This document shows positions 63,841 to 64,000 of a DNA stretch of 64,000 nucleotides, piece after piece. The DNA comes from Marchantia polymorpha subsp. ruderalis (lineage: Eukaryota; Streptophyta; Marchantiopsida; Marchantiales; Marchantiaceae). The notes under the pieces are model-generated. The model was not told the origin of the DNA and ran no database searches. It saw only the letters and a list, made by a program, of their open reading frames with translations. Each line of letters begins with the position of its first letter. The first letter of the stretch is position 1. A program made the translations under genes and the position numbers. The stretch is from positions 14,262,501 through 14,326,500 of the forward strand of contig AP031353.1 in assembly GCA_037833965.1 (NCBI GenBank), given 5' to 3'.

Positions 63841-63923
63841 CAATGGGTATCCAATACCCATGGTTAAATGGATGGATAATGGGTAAGGGTTAGTATGCAC
63901 GGGTGGGTATTGGGTACCCATTG
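63841..63923. repeat. Inverted repeat of GGGTATTGGGTACCC type
   Basis: Arms at 63841-63861 and 63903-63923 pair with two mismatches over 21 bp, and each arm is itself nearly palindromic. The spacer is also rich in GGGTAA and GGATGG words. Such TGGGTATTGGGTACCC motifs are often seen near ends of decayed transposons, but no element can be delimited before the window ends. Confidence 0.6.
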
Positions 63924-64000
63924 TATTACTATGATGTACATCTCCATAAAAAAATTCTTTTGAAACTCTTTATGAGCCAACAAATGGAGAGAATCGACAG

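Larger units (their letters stand above)
60640..64000. other. Intergenic region to the right edge
   Basis: No gene is supported. A 148-codon plus-strand frame at 60769-61215 has no domain. Composition turns AT-rich after about 62200. Small features are a perfect 10-bp-arm hairpin at 62673-62696, a telomere-like double repeat at 62718-62733 and GGGTA-type palindromes at 63841-63923. Confidence 0.5.

Noticed and set aside
1-64000. CRISPR arrays, bacterial operons, tRNA or rRNA genes
   Set aside because: No spaced direct-repeat array, no ribosome-binding-site or operon layout, and no tRNA box A/box B pair or rRNA core was found; the DNA is eukaryotic.

Overview
The window looks like nuclear DNA of a liverwort, almost certainly Marchantia polymorpha. 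The strongest evidence is a 13-exon gene at 14198-17685. Its spliced product is a 484-residue cytochrome b5-fused front-end desaturase, and both length and sequence match what I remember of the Marchantia delta-5 desaturase DES5. Intron-rich plant-type genes, a plant U1 snRNA, a Ty1/copia element and a plastid-derived insert all fit this.

Four protein-coding genes can be supported exon by exon. DES5 is on the plus strand. On the minus strand are a class-3 (OBL1-like) oil-body lipase at 37359-40096, a U-box protein with an unusual N-terminal helical domain at 51539-53288, and TRM6/GCD10, the non-catalytic subunit of the tRNA m1A58 methyltransferase, at 56872-60548. A full-length U1 snRNA-like gene that no ORF search would show lies at 46446-46606. 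DES5 makes very-long-chain polyunsaturated acyl groups and the lipase may release fatty acids from stored triacylglycerol, so both concern lipids, but nothing shows that they are co-regulated.

Layout: 1-5400 is mixed-composition DNA with simple repeats and no gene I can support. 5400-12100 is mostly AT-rich desert with one isolated GC-rich island near 6.9-7.06 kb. 12.1-13.7 kb is a GC-rich block in front of DES5 that contains two adjacent perfect hairpins. 17.7-21.4 kb is intergenic. 21.4-31.0 kb is a graveyard: a decayed DCAF1-like gene split by a copia retrotransposon (22792-28042), then a tandem array of about ten degenerate ~190-bp units, then a protein-kinase relic. 31.5-34.9 kb is a second AT-rich desert, followed by LTR-like sequence to about 36.06 kb. 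After the lipase come a ~400-bp foldback element (42885-43285), a plastid atpB fragment (45912-46002) and the U1 gene. The window ends in intergenic DNA with telomere-like and palindromic motifs.

A theme across the window is an excess of short, near-perfect inverted repeats with tiny loops. They lie in introns, pseudogene relics and intergenic DNA, and look like products of replication template switching. I did not find a coherent undescribed multi-gene system. The most novel-looking items are the U-box protein architecture, the tandem-repeat plus kinase relic, the variant U1 gene and the snap-back hairpins.
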